Assembly (NCBI GenBank): GCA_016758965.1
Contig: JAEPRB010000507.1
Span: 1-16,350 of the forward strand
Origin: Circinella minor
Taxonomy: Eukaryota > Mucoromycota > Mucoromycetes > Mucorales > Lichtheimiaceae
DNA: 16,350 bases
Direction: 5' to 3'
A program made the translations under genes and the position numbers. Within the stretch, counting starts at the first letter, position 1; each line of letters starts with the position of its first letter. Positions 8,220 through 16,166 of the stretch are shown in pieces. The notes under the pieces are model-generated. The model was not told the origin of the DNA. It ran no database searches and saw only the letters and a program-made list of their open reading frames with translations.

Positions 8220-9818
8220 ATGTCATTTCCAACTATTATTGAATTTGCTTCACAAATTAGTACACATGAAGGTGCTGTAATGTATGTATACTTTTGTTAT
8301 TTGATTTTATAGATAGATAGATGGATGGATGGATGGATGGATGGATGGATGGATGGATGGATGGATGGATTGGTGAATAGATAGATGAGTAGAGGATTCT
8401 GTAACTTATATATATATATATTAATACAGTATACTAATGTATTATAATGCTATAGGTTCTTAGTAAATCATAATGTGTTTAGTGATCCTATGTTATGTAA
8501 TCGAAATAGTACTCAAATGCATATAACATGGCCACAAAGTAAAACATATCCAAGATGGCGCTGTACTAATAGCTGTTGTGGAAGGTCTACCAAATCAGTT
8601 ACACAGGGGTCATATTTTTATAATAGAAAGGCTAACTTACGTAAGATACTTTGGTCTATTTATGGCTTTATTGCACAAAATACGTCTTTCTCCTTGACCA
8701 GACAAGTTGGTTTAGAGCGCCGTACTATTGCTCAAATTATTCATGATATTTATCAAGTAATGGATAATGATATAACAGATGAAGATCTTCTCTTAGGTAA
8801 TTTTTAAAACTTATTCTTTCTTTTTAATAATATATTTTTATTAATATTATATTTCTCTTAAAATTTAATAGGTGGTCCTGATGTAGATGAAGTTCAAATT
8901 GATGAAAGTAAATTTGGAAAAAATAAACATCATCGTGGGCATCCTGTCTTAGGTGTTTGGGTATTTGGTATGGTGGAAAAGAAGAATGGTAGAGGCTGGC
9001 AAAGCATTTTTATGCATTGTACCTAACCGTACTGCAGATACATTAATACCATTAATTCAAAATCATGTTGTTCCTGGTACCAAAATTGTATCTGATTGTC
9101 ATGCACCATATATGAGATTAAGAAGTCTTGGTTATGATCATTATGCAGTTAACCATAGTATGGGGTTTGCAACTGTAAACTATAGTCAAGGTCATAATAA
9201 TGGTAATACATTATATAACTCAAATATGATTGAAGGTATGTAATATTTTTATTTTGCTTTTGCTTTTATAATATCTATTATTATATAAGTATACATATAT
9301 ATTAATAATCTAACTTAAATTTCTTGGCCAGGTTTCTGGACTGCTGTGAAGCGTTCAGTCGATCGTCGTCACCGAACAGTAGATGCTTGTCCATGGAAAC
9401 TCTTGGAATTTTTATGGCGTCGTAAGCATTATAATCAGCATTGGCAAGGATTACTACAAGGTTTACAAGATACAGAATTCGACATTAATAGTAGTATTAA
9501 TAACTCTACTATAATAGAAGAAATAACTAATCATTTACCAACTCGTGCTCCTGGTGACTATTCTAGATATCAAAATCAAGAGGATTTTAGCTTTATAGAT
9601 TTAGTAGATCATATAGGTGATGGTTTGCTAGACCATATTGATTCAGATTCGAGTTCATTCAGCTCTGAATCTGAGTCAGAATCAGATTCTAATAATAGGT
9701 AACTTATACTTTTTTTTTGATTTTACCTAATTATTATTGAGATTTTATTATGCAGTTACTAACTATATTTTAAAATAGTGAATATTTGCCAGCTCGTACT
9801 CGAAGACGTATCCAGTAG
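8220..9818 (+). pseudogene. Merlin-like transposase, five exons, one frameshift
   Basis: Exons: 8220-8281, 8456-8796, 8872-9235, 9332-9698, 9779-9818; all four introns are GT..AG with TACTAAT/CTAAC/TACTAAC branch sites in introns 1, 3 and 4. ATG 8220 was chosen because exon 1 splices in frame; the ATG-like frame from 8115 is translated TIR. The product would be about 390 aa: an N-terminal Cys/Trp-rich segment (PRWRC..SCCGRS), a helical segment (residues about 90-130), then the DDE core. D lies in IDESKFG (codon 8901), D in VSDCHAPY (codon 9094) and E in NMIEG (codon 9232, just before intron 3). The tail is acidic and Ser-rich, then basic. Near 8990-8996 the frame slips by one base between VEKKNGR and GKAFLCIVPNRTADT, which suits a single extra G. 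No stop codons from C-to-T change are present. The copy is probably non-functional unless the extra base is an assembly error. Confidence 0.8.
8310..8370 (+). repeat. GATA/GATG microsatellite inside transposase intron 1
   Basis: Three GATA units are followed by about twelve GATG units. The tract lies wholly within intron 1 (8282-8455), between a GTATGT donor and a TACTAAT branch site at 8432-8438. Confidence 0.9.
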
Positions 9819-10018
9819 AGATACTTTATATTCTATAGACTTTTTTTTCATAAATATGTTTTTTAGTCTATTTATAATCTTTCCTTTTCCTTATATTTTC
9901 TTCTTTCTTTTTTATTTTCTTTACTTTTAAAATTATTTACTATATAAATAAATTATGATACAAAAATCAAAGTACCTATCAAGCTTATAATGTTAGTGTA
10001 TATTACTCATAAAAAAAC
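9819..10018 (+). other. Transposon 3' non-coding part
   Basis: AT-rich sequence between the transposase stop (TAG 9816-9818) and the right TIR. It has long T-rich tracts and no open frame of note. Confidence 0.6.
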
Positions 10019-10248
10019 TTTTGAATTTTTATATTTTTGATTTTTTAAATTTTTGAATTTTTGATTTTTTCAAAAGTCACTACCCCCTCACTTTAAACGC
10101 TTATATCTCCGAAACCAATAATTGTAATAGCACGAAAATTAGTGTACATATAAATTTCGATGTCTGGCTTTTTAATTACCTATTTTAAAACTCCGTATCT
10201 CCCTTTTTGGAGGTGCTAGAGGGGGGGTACCTATAACGCTCATTAGCC
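10019..10248 (-). repeat. Right terminal inverted repeat (230 bp)
   Basis: The reverse complement opens GGCTAATGAGCGTTATAGG and follows the left TIR for about 225 bp, including the GGTACCCCCCCTCTAGC block. It is followed at 10249 by the interrupted target duplication. Confidence 0.9.
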
Positions 10249-10263
10249 GCTTCGGATTTCAGG
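10249..10263 (+). repeat. Right target duplication with 7-bp interruption
   Basis: GCTTC + GGATTTC + AGG. Removing the seven bases restores the left copy exactly, and the gag frame then continues as the second Cys of the knuckle at 10264. An alternative reading is a 6-bp duplication TTCAGG with a slightly longer right end; the 8-bp reading fits the family better. Confidence 0.55.
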
Positions 10264-10482
10264 TGCTATGAGAAAGGCCATTTTGGACAGGAGTGTCTGA
10301 CGTTCAAGGACTATACACCCAAAGGTAAAAATACTGGTGGACGATCTGATGGTCATAATAATGGTGGTCGATGCTTTTCTCAATCTCACAGTAAACGCGG
10401 TGGAAAAAACTAGTTTCACCAACAGCCAAGCTCATCCCTGTTGGTGCCCTACTTTGCGATGTTTCTATTCCAGAGTAAGTAA
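10264..10482 (+). pseudogene. gag: gag, 3' part (rest of CCHC knuckle and basic tail)
   Basis: Resumes with CYEKGHFGQEC, completing a C-X2-C-X4-H-X4-C zinc knuckle whose first Cys is on the other side of the transposon. A Gly/Asn/Lys-rich nucleic-acid-binding tail follows. TAG at 10411 interrupts it. TAA at 10480 may be the true gag end or a mutated Gln codon, because the same frame stays open into the protease. Nothing here suggests a programmed frameshift between gag and pol. Confidence 0.75.
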
Positions 10483-11187
10483 AAAATAAAAAAACTTTTA
10501 GTTAGTCCTGCAGATGATTTTCAGTGCGATGAGGGCCTGAAAAGGTCTGAAAAACACTCAAGGAAAGCTAGTATAGATGTTTCATTATCTAGTTTTAATT
10601 TTTCTCACAATAAAGACGTTAATTTTATATGTGAATCAGATTATTTTTGTGGTTTTTCAGATGGAGGTGTTAATTTAAAAGATATGCAGGAAAAACATAT
10701 TTTAATCTGATGTGATGGTACTATAAATGGGCATAGTGCTAGGATTTTAATTGATAGTGGTGCAACATATGACTTCGTGACTATGTCTTTTCTTGAGAAA
10801 ACAAACCTGGTCAAAAATACTTTTTCAACACCTAGTTCTTTCTTAAAACTTGCCGACGACTATCAAACTCATTCTATATGCTACTTGGATGCAACCGTAG
10901 TAATGGATGACTTCACCTTATCTGTACGACTTTTTTCTGATATTATCAGTGATGCTCATGACGTTATTCTTGGAAAAAGCTGGCTTTATGATGAGAACCC
11001 TGATATAAACTGGCGAACTAATTCAGTAAAACCACGTTCAATACCTTCGCCGATAGAAGTACAGTATGTATCACATTGTGCTAGTAACAAAATTATAAAT
11101 AATTTATATGACAACAGTTTTGTTATATTACATTCAGAAAAAATTATTTTCAATGGTGAAAATGCTACTATACCAGGGTTACAATAA
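10483..11187 (+). pseudogene. pol: pol: aspartic protease region
   Basis: In the same frame as the 3' part of gag. After a variable linker, the active-site motif LIDSGAT is encoded at 10747-10767 (catalytic Asp codon 10753), followed by the second half of a retropepsin-like fold ending near the ILGKSWL segment (about 10966-10985). TGA at 10708 falls just before the core at a position reading LI*CDG, which fits Arg CGA to TGA. TAA at 11185 fits CAA to TAA. The active-site triplet itself is intact. Confidence 0.85.
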
Positions 11188-11990
11188 TTATTAGACGAAT
11201 ATACAGACTGTTTTCCAGACGATTTACCTCCTGGTCTTCCTCCAAAACGACATGTTGACCACGCTATTCCTTTGGAACCTGGTTCAAAACCACCAGTACA
11301 ACGTCTTTACCATCTCTCAATGCGTGAATTAGCTGAATTAAAAAAGACGTTGGACAATTTGCTTGCTAAAGGTTGGATTCGCCCTTCGAACGCTCCTTAT
11401 GGCAGCCCTGTGCTTTTTGTAAGTAAGAAGGATGGATCTTTATGAATGGTGGTTAATTATCGAGCTCTCAACATGTTGATGATCAAGGACAAATATCCAC
11501 TGGTTCGAACAGACGATCTTATTGCTCAGCTTCATGTTGCTTGTATTCTTTCGAAGCTTGACTTATGCAGTGGATAGCATCAAATCCGTTTACGAGAAGA
11601 AGACCAAGATAAGACTAGTTTCTTGACGCATTATAGATTATTTGCCTTTACGGTGCTGCCTTTTGGTTTGATGTCAGCACCTGGTACCTTTATGTGATTA
11701 ATGCAAGATATATTCCATGACCCTTTGGATGAATGTGTCATCATTTATTTGGACGATATTCTTATTTATAGCAAGACTACAGACGACCATATTCGACATC
11801 TTTGTGACATGCTTGACCGACTTTGATGATACAAAGTTTATGCAAAAAGTTCCAAGTGTGAGTTTGGGAAAACGGAATTGGAATTTCTTAGTCATATTAT
11901 ATCTGGTGATAAAGTTAAGTGCGATCCTCATAAACTTGATACTATTAAGAAGTGGCCTACTTTAAAAAACATTGCAGACATTCAATCATT
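11188..11990 (+). pseudogene. pol: pol: reverse transcriptase domain
   Basis: Encodes a Ty3/gypsy reverse transcriptase. The conserved landmarks are KGWIRPSNAPYGSPVLFV (about 11370-11422), the first catalytic Asp in SKLDL (about 11550), the LPFGLMSAPGTF motif (about 11658-11693), and the YLDD box at 11746-11757, all still present. Stops interrupt it at 11443 (TGA in the motif DGSLR), 11575 (TAG), 11695 (TGA in the FMRLM motif), and 11824 and 11827 (two TGA where family members have Arg). Every TGA sits where Arg is expected. Confidence 0.92.
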
Positions 11991-12600
11991 TTTGGGATTG
12001 TGTAATTTTTATAGGCAATATTGTCATGGTTATGCGACGGTTTCGGCTACTTTAACACGACTTCTTCAAAAAGATGTACCTTGGGAATGGGGCGATAATT
12101 GTGAAAAAGCTTTTGTTGAATTAAAGCGACGTCTAACCACCGCACCAGTTTTGGCTCTTCCGGATCCTGACCGCCATTTTTATTTACATACTGACACTGC
12201 ATCTACAGTTGCTATTGGTGGTATTCTTAGTCAAGTTCAGGACGACGGTTTATTGCACCCTATGGCCTATGCTTCAAGGACGTTAAAAAGTGCAGAGCTA
12301 AATTACCCAGTACATGAACAAGAATTATTGGCCGTTTCATATTGTATTGATCAATAAAGACATCATCTCGACGATAAAAAATTTATGGTCTATACTGATA
12401 ATCGAGCGATATCGACGATGCATTCCAAGAGCAAGAATTTATCCAAATGTCAGATTTGGTTGTTGGAAAAATTGATGTCATATTGATTTGACATGCACCA
12501 TATTCCTCATGAAGAAAATACTGGTGCCGACATGCTATCAAAATGACCACCTTCTGAGCCTTCCCATCCAGACGTTTCAATGGAACTTTATTCTATCGTT
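11991..12600 (+). pseudogene. pol: pol: connection and RNase H domain
   Basis: Follows the RT with LGLCNFYRQY, then a Ty3/gypsy RNase H. It shows the first Asp in HTDTAS (about 12190), Glu in VHEQELLAV (about 12310-12336), Asp in YTDNRA (about 12391-12408), and the last Asp in GADMLSK (about 12526). Stops lie at 12355 (TAA), 12484 and 12544 (both TGA at expected Arg positions, the second in the LS[KR]RP motif). All four acidic active-site positions are kept. Confidence 0.9.
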
Positions 12601-13541
12601 CTTTCAGTGAGGGGGGAGACGTTTGGCAAAGACTGTGCAAAACATTATGCTGACGATTCTTTTTGGGTTAATATTTTATCCAAGTTACGAACAAATGACG
12701 ATAATGACGAGTATTCTTTGGAAGATGGTATTATTTATCGTAACATGGATAGACGACGACTTCTTTGTGTACCACGAATGCCAATACTACTCAATACAAT
12801 TTTGCATGACACTCATGATGTACCAGTAGCAGGACATAGAGGTATTGACGCCACAATAGAAAGACTTTGCCGGACATATTTTTGGCCACATATGAATAAG
12901 ACTGTTCGACGTTATATTGCTACTTGTGACCTATACCAACAGACTAAGTCAACAAACCAAAAACCTACTAGATTACTTTAACTGCTACAAATAGCTGAAG
13001 GATGATGGACTTCTATTTCGGTGGATTTTATTGTTCATTTACCCAAGACGCTTCAACATTTTGATGCGATTGCCGTTTTTGTTGATCGCTTTTCGAAACA
13101 TGCTCATTTCGCTCCTTGCAAGACGACGGATACAGCAGAGGACTTTGCTCACCTATTTTTGCGTGAAATATATTGACAACATGGATTGCCAAATGATATT
13201 GTATCAGATCAAGACATATGCTTCACTTCCAAGTTTTGGATGGCCTTAACAAAACTATTAGGAGTTCAAAGACAACTTTCGTCTAGCATGCACGCAGAAT
13301 CAGATGGTCAAACTGAAAGGACCAACTACAGTCTTGAAGACATGTTACGACGTTATGTGGCATATAATCAAAAGGATTGGAACGAATGGCTACCTGTGTT
13401 AGAGCATACATATAATGATACTAAGCATGCATCAATAAAATTAACACCTTTTATGCAGACTTAGGACGACATGTATCACTAGCACTCTGACAGGGCGATG
13501 ATGCAGTAAATAATGCTTATGCTGATGCCCTTGCCAAGTGA
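12601..13541 (+). pseudogene. pol: pol: integrase (zinc domain and catalytic core), frameshifted
   Basis: The HHCC zinc domain starts at HDVPVAGHRG (about 12813-12840) and reaches CDLYQQTK (12925-12948). There the second Cys of the usual CxxC is Tyr (codon TAC at 12934), a G-to-A change. The catalytic core has Asp codons at 13024 (VDFI) and 13207 (VSDQD) and Glu at 13315 (DGQTER). Stops occur at 12979 (TAA), 13003, 13174, 13488 and 13539 (all TGA). Loss of one T in the TTTT run at 13449-13452 moves the frame by -1; after it the product reads on as FYADLGRHVSLAL. Confidence 0.9.
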
Positions 13542-14120
13542 TTGGATGCCATTCGGATCAACGTTACTAAAGCCATTAAAGAAGCAATAGAAAGACAAGC
13601 TATGTATGCTAACCGGAAACGACATGATTTGGTGCTTGCAGTTGGAAACCAAGTTTTAGTTAAGATAGCACATCTTAATCCTGATGTTTATTCCAATGCA
13701 CCAACCAAGAAACTGCTTCTACAGTGGGCTGGTCCATACAAAATATTAAAAAGGATTAGCTCAGTTGCATACAAACTTGATCTGCCAGCGATGATTAAAG
13801 CACATAATATTTTTGATGTTAGTGCTCTCAAGGAATATTTGAAACCAGACGATAAGGATCGACGTGCTGAACGACCTCCTCCTGTGATTACTAATACTTC
13901 TGATGATGAATTTGAAGTTGAAGCTATTCTTGACGATTATATATAAAGAAACAAGCTACAGTACCTTATAAAATGGAAAGGCTATCTGTTATATGAAGCT
14001 ACTTGGGAACCAGCAACGCACTTGGAAAATGCTCCAAAAATATTACAAGAATACCTTACTTCGACGCAACAACCTGCTAAGGATGGCCGAGATGATGTAT
14101 CTCCACCTAAGCGATGATAG
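13542..14120 (+). pseudogene. pol: pol: integrase C-terminus and chromodomain
   Basis: Begins inside the polypeptide after the TGA at 13539. It first encodes the GPY/F-type integrase tail (QWAGPYKILKRIS at about 13723-13763, then FDVSALKEY), then an acidic linker, then a chromodomain at about 13911-14058 (FEVEAILDDY..QYLIKWKGY..ATWEPATHLEN). The aromatic residues KW.GY and TWEP that define chromodomains are present. TAA at 13944 interrupts the domain. The frame ends with TGA TAG at 14115-14120, but GRPPK, an AT-hook-like motif, follows in frame before TAA, so the ancestral end was perhaps five codons further on. Chromodomains of this type direct integration to marked chromatin (family knowledge). 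Confidence 0.9.
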
Positions 14121-14683
14121 GGACGACCACCAAAATAATTACGAAGATGATAAAAATATTTATTAAGTATTTTTTTTATTTATTGTTATTTTTCCTTTTT
14201 AGTTTTGGTGTTATAAAAAAATTATTTTTATTACTTTTAAATTTTTTTTTATTTTCACTCTCTTTTAAAAAGATGATTTTTTTTTCTACAATATTTTTTT
14301 TAGCCAAGTAATGATACAGACGCTTTTTGTTCATTTCCTGTTCCTTTCTCAAGATGTTATATTGAGGGGGGAGGGCCTAAACCCGGCTTGTTATTGCTTT
14401 GACGATTTTAGATTTTGAATAATATTAGATGATAGAAGCAAACGATTAGGTTGACGAAAAACGGTCCATCACTACTGTGAAGGGTTCCAGCATACTATAT
14501 TACTTAGACGATTCACTAAGGACGGTATATATCCTACTCGCAAATCGACGCATTGACAACATGCTAGCAAACCAAGGACGACGTACGAAACTGATGCAAA
14601 GCAAGAAGTACTTGGACGATGTCGACGGATTGATAGTAAGATACCCCGGTACTCTTACATTGATGGGTAGACGTTATATAGAC
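14121..14683 (+). other. Retrotransposon 3' untranslated stretch
   Basis: T-rich tracts at 14160-14310, then a segment rich in GACGA. An open frame at 14477-14716 has no resemblance to known retrotransposon products and runs into the LTR, so I do not call it a gene. Confidence 0.5.
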
Positions 14684-14692
14684 AGGGGAGAA
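14684..14692 (+). other. Polypurine tract
   Basis: AGGGGAGAA directly precedes the 3' LTR and is the expected plus-strand primer for reverse transcription. Confidence 0.8.
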
Positions 14693-15066
14693 TGTAATGG
14701 TGTAAGACCATTGTGACGATATATTCAACTATGAGGTTGTTGATCTACATGCTTATCCGCGGAATACTAAGGATAGACGATAGTATAGTTGAGCACATGG
14801 TTGGATATAGAAATATTAAGATAGTTATTCTATATAGAAATGTTGATCATTGATATTAGATATATATTAGTTAGACATTAATTAGCCCCTGATATTTCGA
14901 CGTATATAAATAAAGGGTTTCCTGACAACCAGGAAATGATAATCATTTTTATTCATATATATTCTCGAGCCCCTCTTATTCTACTACCTATTCCTTATTA
15001 TGCTTCCTCACATTGACTGACAGAACCCAATTGTAAGTATATAATAACTGGTCATGTGCTATTATA
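14693..15066 (+). repeat. 3' LTR (374 bp)
   Basis: Begins TGTAATGG and ends CTATTATA; the last dinucleotide is TA where the 5' LTR has CA, a C-to-T change at the integrase recognition end. By eye about 25 substitutions separate it from the 5' LTR, of which about 21 are transitions. The following bases TGTAC do not duplicate CCAAC at the left flank. Confidence 0.95.
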
Positions 15067-15099
15067 TGTACCCTAGATACCCTCCTCCAAGCAATGTGT

Positions 15100-15330
15100 A
15101 ACCTACCAATATAGTTGTAGGCTTCTACTATATAATAATTATCCTTTCTTTAGAATATAATAGTACTATAGATAATAAGAATAACAATAATATAGTTTAT
15201 AATAATAAGAATCAATAATAACATTACTTTAGATGATAACGAATAAAAAGAGAGTCTTAGTAAAAGAAGTATAATTAGTATTAAAAATAACTAATTAATA
15301 ATTATAACAAAAGTAACTAAGTAATAATTA
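15100..15330 (-). repeat. SINE-like repeat body, copy B, no tRNA head
   Basis: About 15215-15310 matches the body of the other two copies: ATTACTTTAGATGATAA, then AGTAAAAGAAGTATAATTAG and TATTAAAAATAACTAATTA. No tRNA-like head follows on the high-coordinate side; AT-rich sequence continues instead. It lies just beyond the 3' LTR. Its limits are approximate. Confidence 0.5.
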
Positions 15331-15399
15331 TGTTATGTCATAATATATTTTGGTAAATAATACTATAGCCAAATAAATAGAATAACAAAATGAAAATAT

Positions 15400-15820
15400 A
15401 AGAATAAAGGGTAATATAAAGATATCTTTTTATTTAATAAAATAATCCACTATTTATATATTTTCTAAACTACTGTGGATATGAATAATGTAATATTGAT
15501 GTATAATAATAATAATTAGTAATGATAATAATAATAATAATGTTACTGCAGAAGATAATAAATGGTGAAGTGATCATAGTTAATACGAGTTATTATGTCA
15601 AGACATGCTGCGGTTTGTGATAAAGAAATAAAAGGAGAAACCGTAGTAAAAGAAGTATAATCGGTATTAAAAATAACCAACTAATAATTATACTATGAAG
15701 GTAGCACTGAATACTTTTAGCTATGACAGTCAAAAAAAAAAAAAGAACTTCCTGTAAAAGGATTTGAACCCCTGACCTCTTAGTTGAAAGGTCACCTTAC
15801 TACCACTGCACTAAATTAAC
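15400..15820 (-). repeat. SINE-like repeat, copy C, with different tRNA-like head
   Basis: Head at 15820-15749 (minus), then a body shared with copy A: AGTATAATCGGTATTAAAA (about 15650-15670), GTTACTGCAGAAGATAATAA (about 15541-15560), and TATTTATATATTTTCTAAA (about 15450-15470). It carries extra sequence, including an (ATA)n-like tract at 15500-15540, that copy A lacks. Confidence 0.5.
15749..15820 (-). tRNA. Degenerate tRNA-like sequence, identity uncertain
   Basis: The minus strand has A box TAGTGCAGTGG, a perfect anticodon stem TGACC/GGTCA, T arm AGGGG-TTCAAAT-CCTTT, and 3' acceptor TACAGGA. The anticodon loop is 12 nt rather than 7, so the anticodon (UUC or UCA by different registers) cannot be fixed. 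The 5' acceptor strand GTTAATT does not pair with the 3' strand, the same defect as in the head at 696-776. Most likely a SINE head or tRNA pseudogene. Confidence 0.4.
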
Positions 15821-15829
15821 ACCATAATC

Positions 15830-16066
15830 TATTTATTATATTGATTATACATAGACGTATTCAATTAAAAAAAGTAGTCACATTGTTAAGCCATTTTCTC
15901 GGACTATTTCCTAAAAATAAAGCTTTCATTGTTAATTTCAAAATTATTTCCTAATTTGGCATAGTTACACAGACTTGAAAATTGAACCTTAAAAGCACCC
16001 AACCCAGAGCTATGATAGGTCAAAATATGAGTTCTCTATCTATGATATTCAAGGAGTAAAATGAGT
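15830..16066. other. AT-rich DNA without a recognised feature
   Basis: No open frame, repeat or RNA gene that I can support. Confidence 0.5.
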
Positions 16067-16105
16067 TAGGGATTCTTCATCATTTCAAGAATCCCTACTT
16101 TTTTT
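16067..16105 (+). repeat. 11-bp inverted repeat followed by a T-run
   Basis: TAGGGATTCTT (16067-16077), a 9-nt loop, then AAGAATCCCTA (16087-16097) as a perfect complement, followed by CTTTTTTT. The shape resembles an intrinsic terminator. In a fungal nuclear genome it could be the 3' end of a small polymerase III RNA or just a palindrome. No upstream RNA gene was recognised. Confidence 0.6.
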
Positions 16106-16166
16106 GCCCTTTATACCATCTCGCTTTTTATTTTTTCATGGCCACTCCCTCTTTTTGCTGTCTTTA

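Larger units (their letters stand above)
7940..10248 (+). mobile_element. Merlin-like (IS1016-related) DNA transposon nested in gag
   Basis: A 2309-bp element with TIRs of about 225-230 bp, an internal five-exon transposase with an IS1595/ISXO2-type DDE core, and an 8-bp target duplication. Both ends start GG, as Merlin elements do. It splits the retrotransposon CCHC knuckle between its first two Cys codons. The two sides of gag then lie in different frames (7932-side frame 2, 10264-side frame 1), so the host element cannot read through it. Its TIRs differ at few positions, so it is younger than the retrotransposon it sits in. Confidence 0.85.
5886..15066 (+). mobile_element. Ty3/gypsy chromovirus LTR retrotransposon, inactive
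   Basis: The element is 9181 bp, or about 6.86 kb without the nested transposon. Order: 5' LTR, primer binding site, gag with CCHC knuckle, aspartic protease, reverse transcriptase, RNase H, integrase, chromodomain, polypurine tract, 3' LTR. RNase H before integrase defines Ty3/gypsy, and the C-terminal chromodomain defines the chromovirus branch. Gag and pol lie in one frame once the insertion is removed. It is broken by about 24 in-frame stops and a one-base frameshift near 13450. The flanking bases CCAAC and TGTAC do not form a target duplication. Confidence 0.95.

Noticed and set aside
8115..8312. 65-residue ORF at the left end of the transposon
   Set aside because: Its first half is translated TIR and its end is intron 1. 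Only the part from ATG 8220 to 8281 is kept, as exon 1.
7940..10248. Host gene captured by the retrotransposon
   Set aside because: The segment has its own long TIRs, a target duplication and a DDE transposase, so it is an independent transposon.
6572..14120. TGA read as Arg by a variant genetic code
   Set aside because: The 13-exon gene and the Merlin-like transposase use normal stops and contain no internal TGA. CGA remains a common Arg codon, and TAG, TAA and a frameshift occur in the same retrotransposon. Mutation explains all of it.
14477..14716. 79-residue ORF before the 3' LTR, possibly an envelope-like or accessory product
   Set aside because: It has no recognisable motif, crosses the polypurine tract and enters the LTR.
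15749..15820. Opal-suppressor tRNA (anticodon UCA)
   Set aside because: That reading needs a 12-nt loop with an assumed intron, and the acceptor and D stems do not pair.
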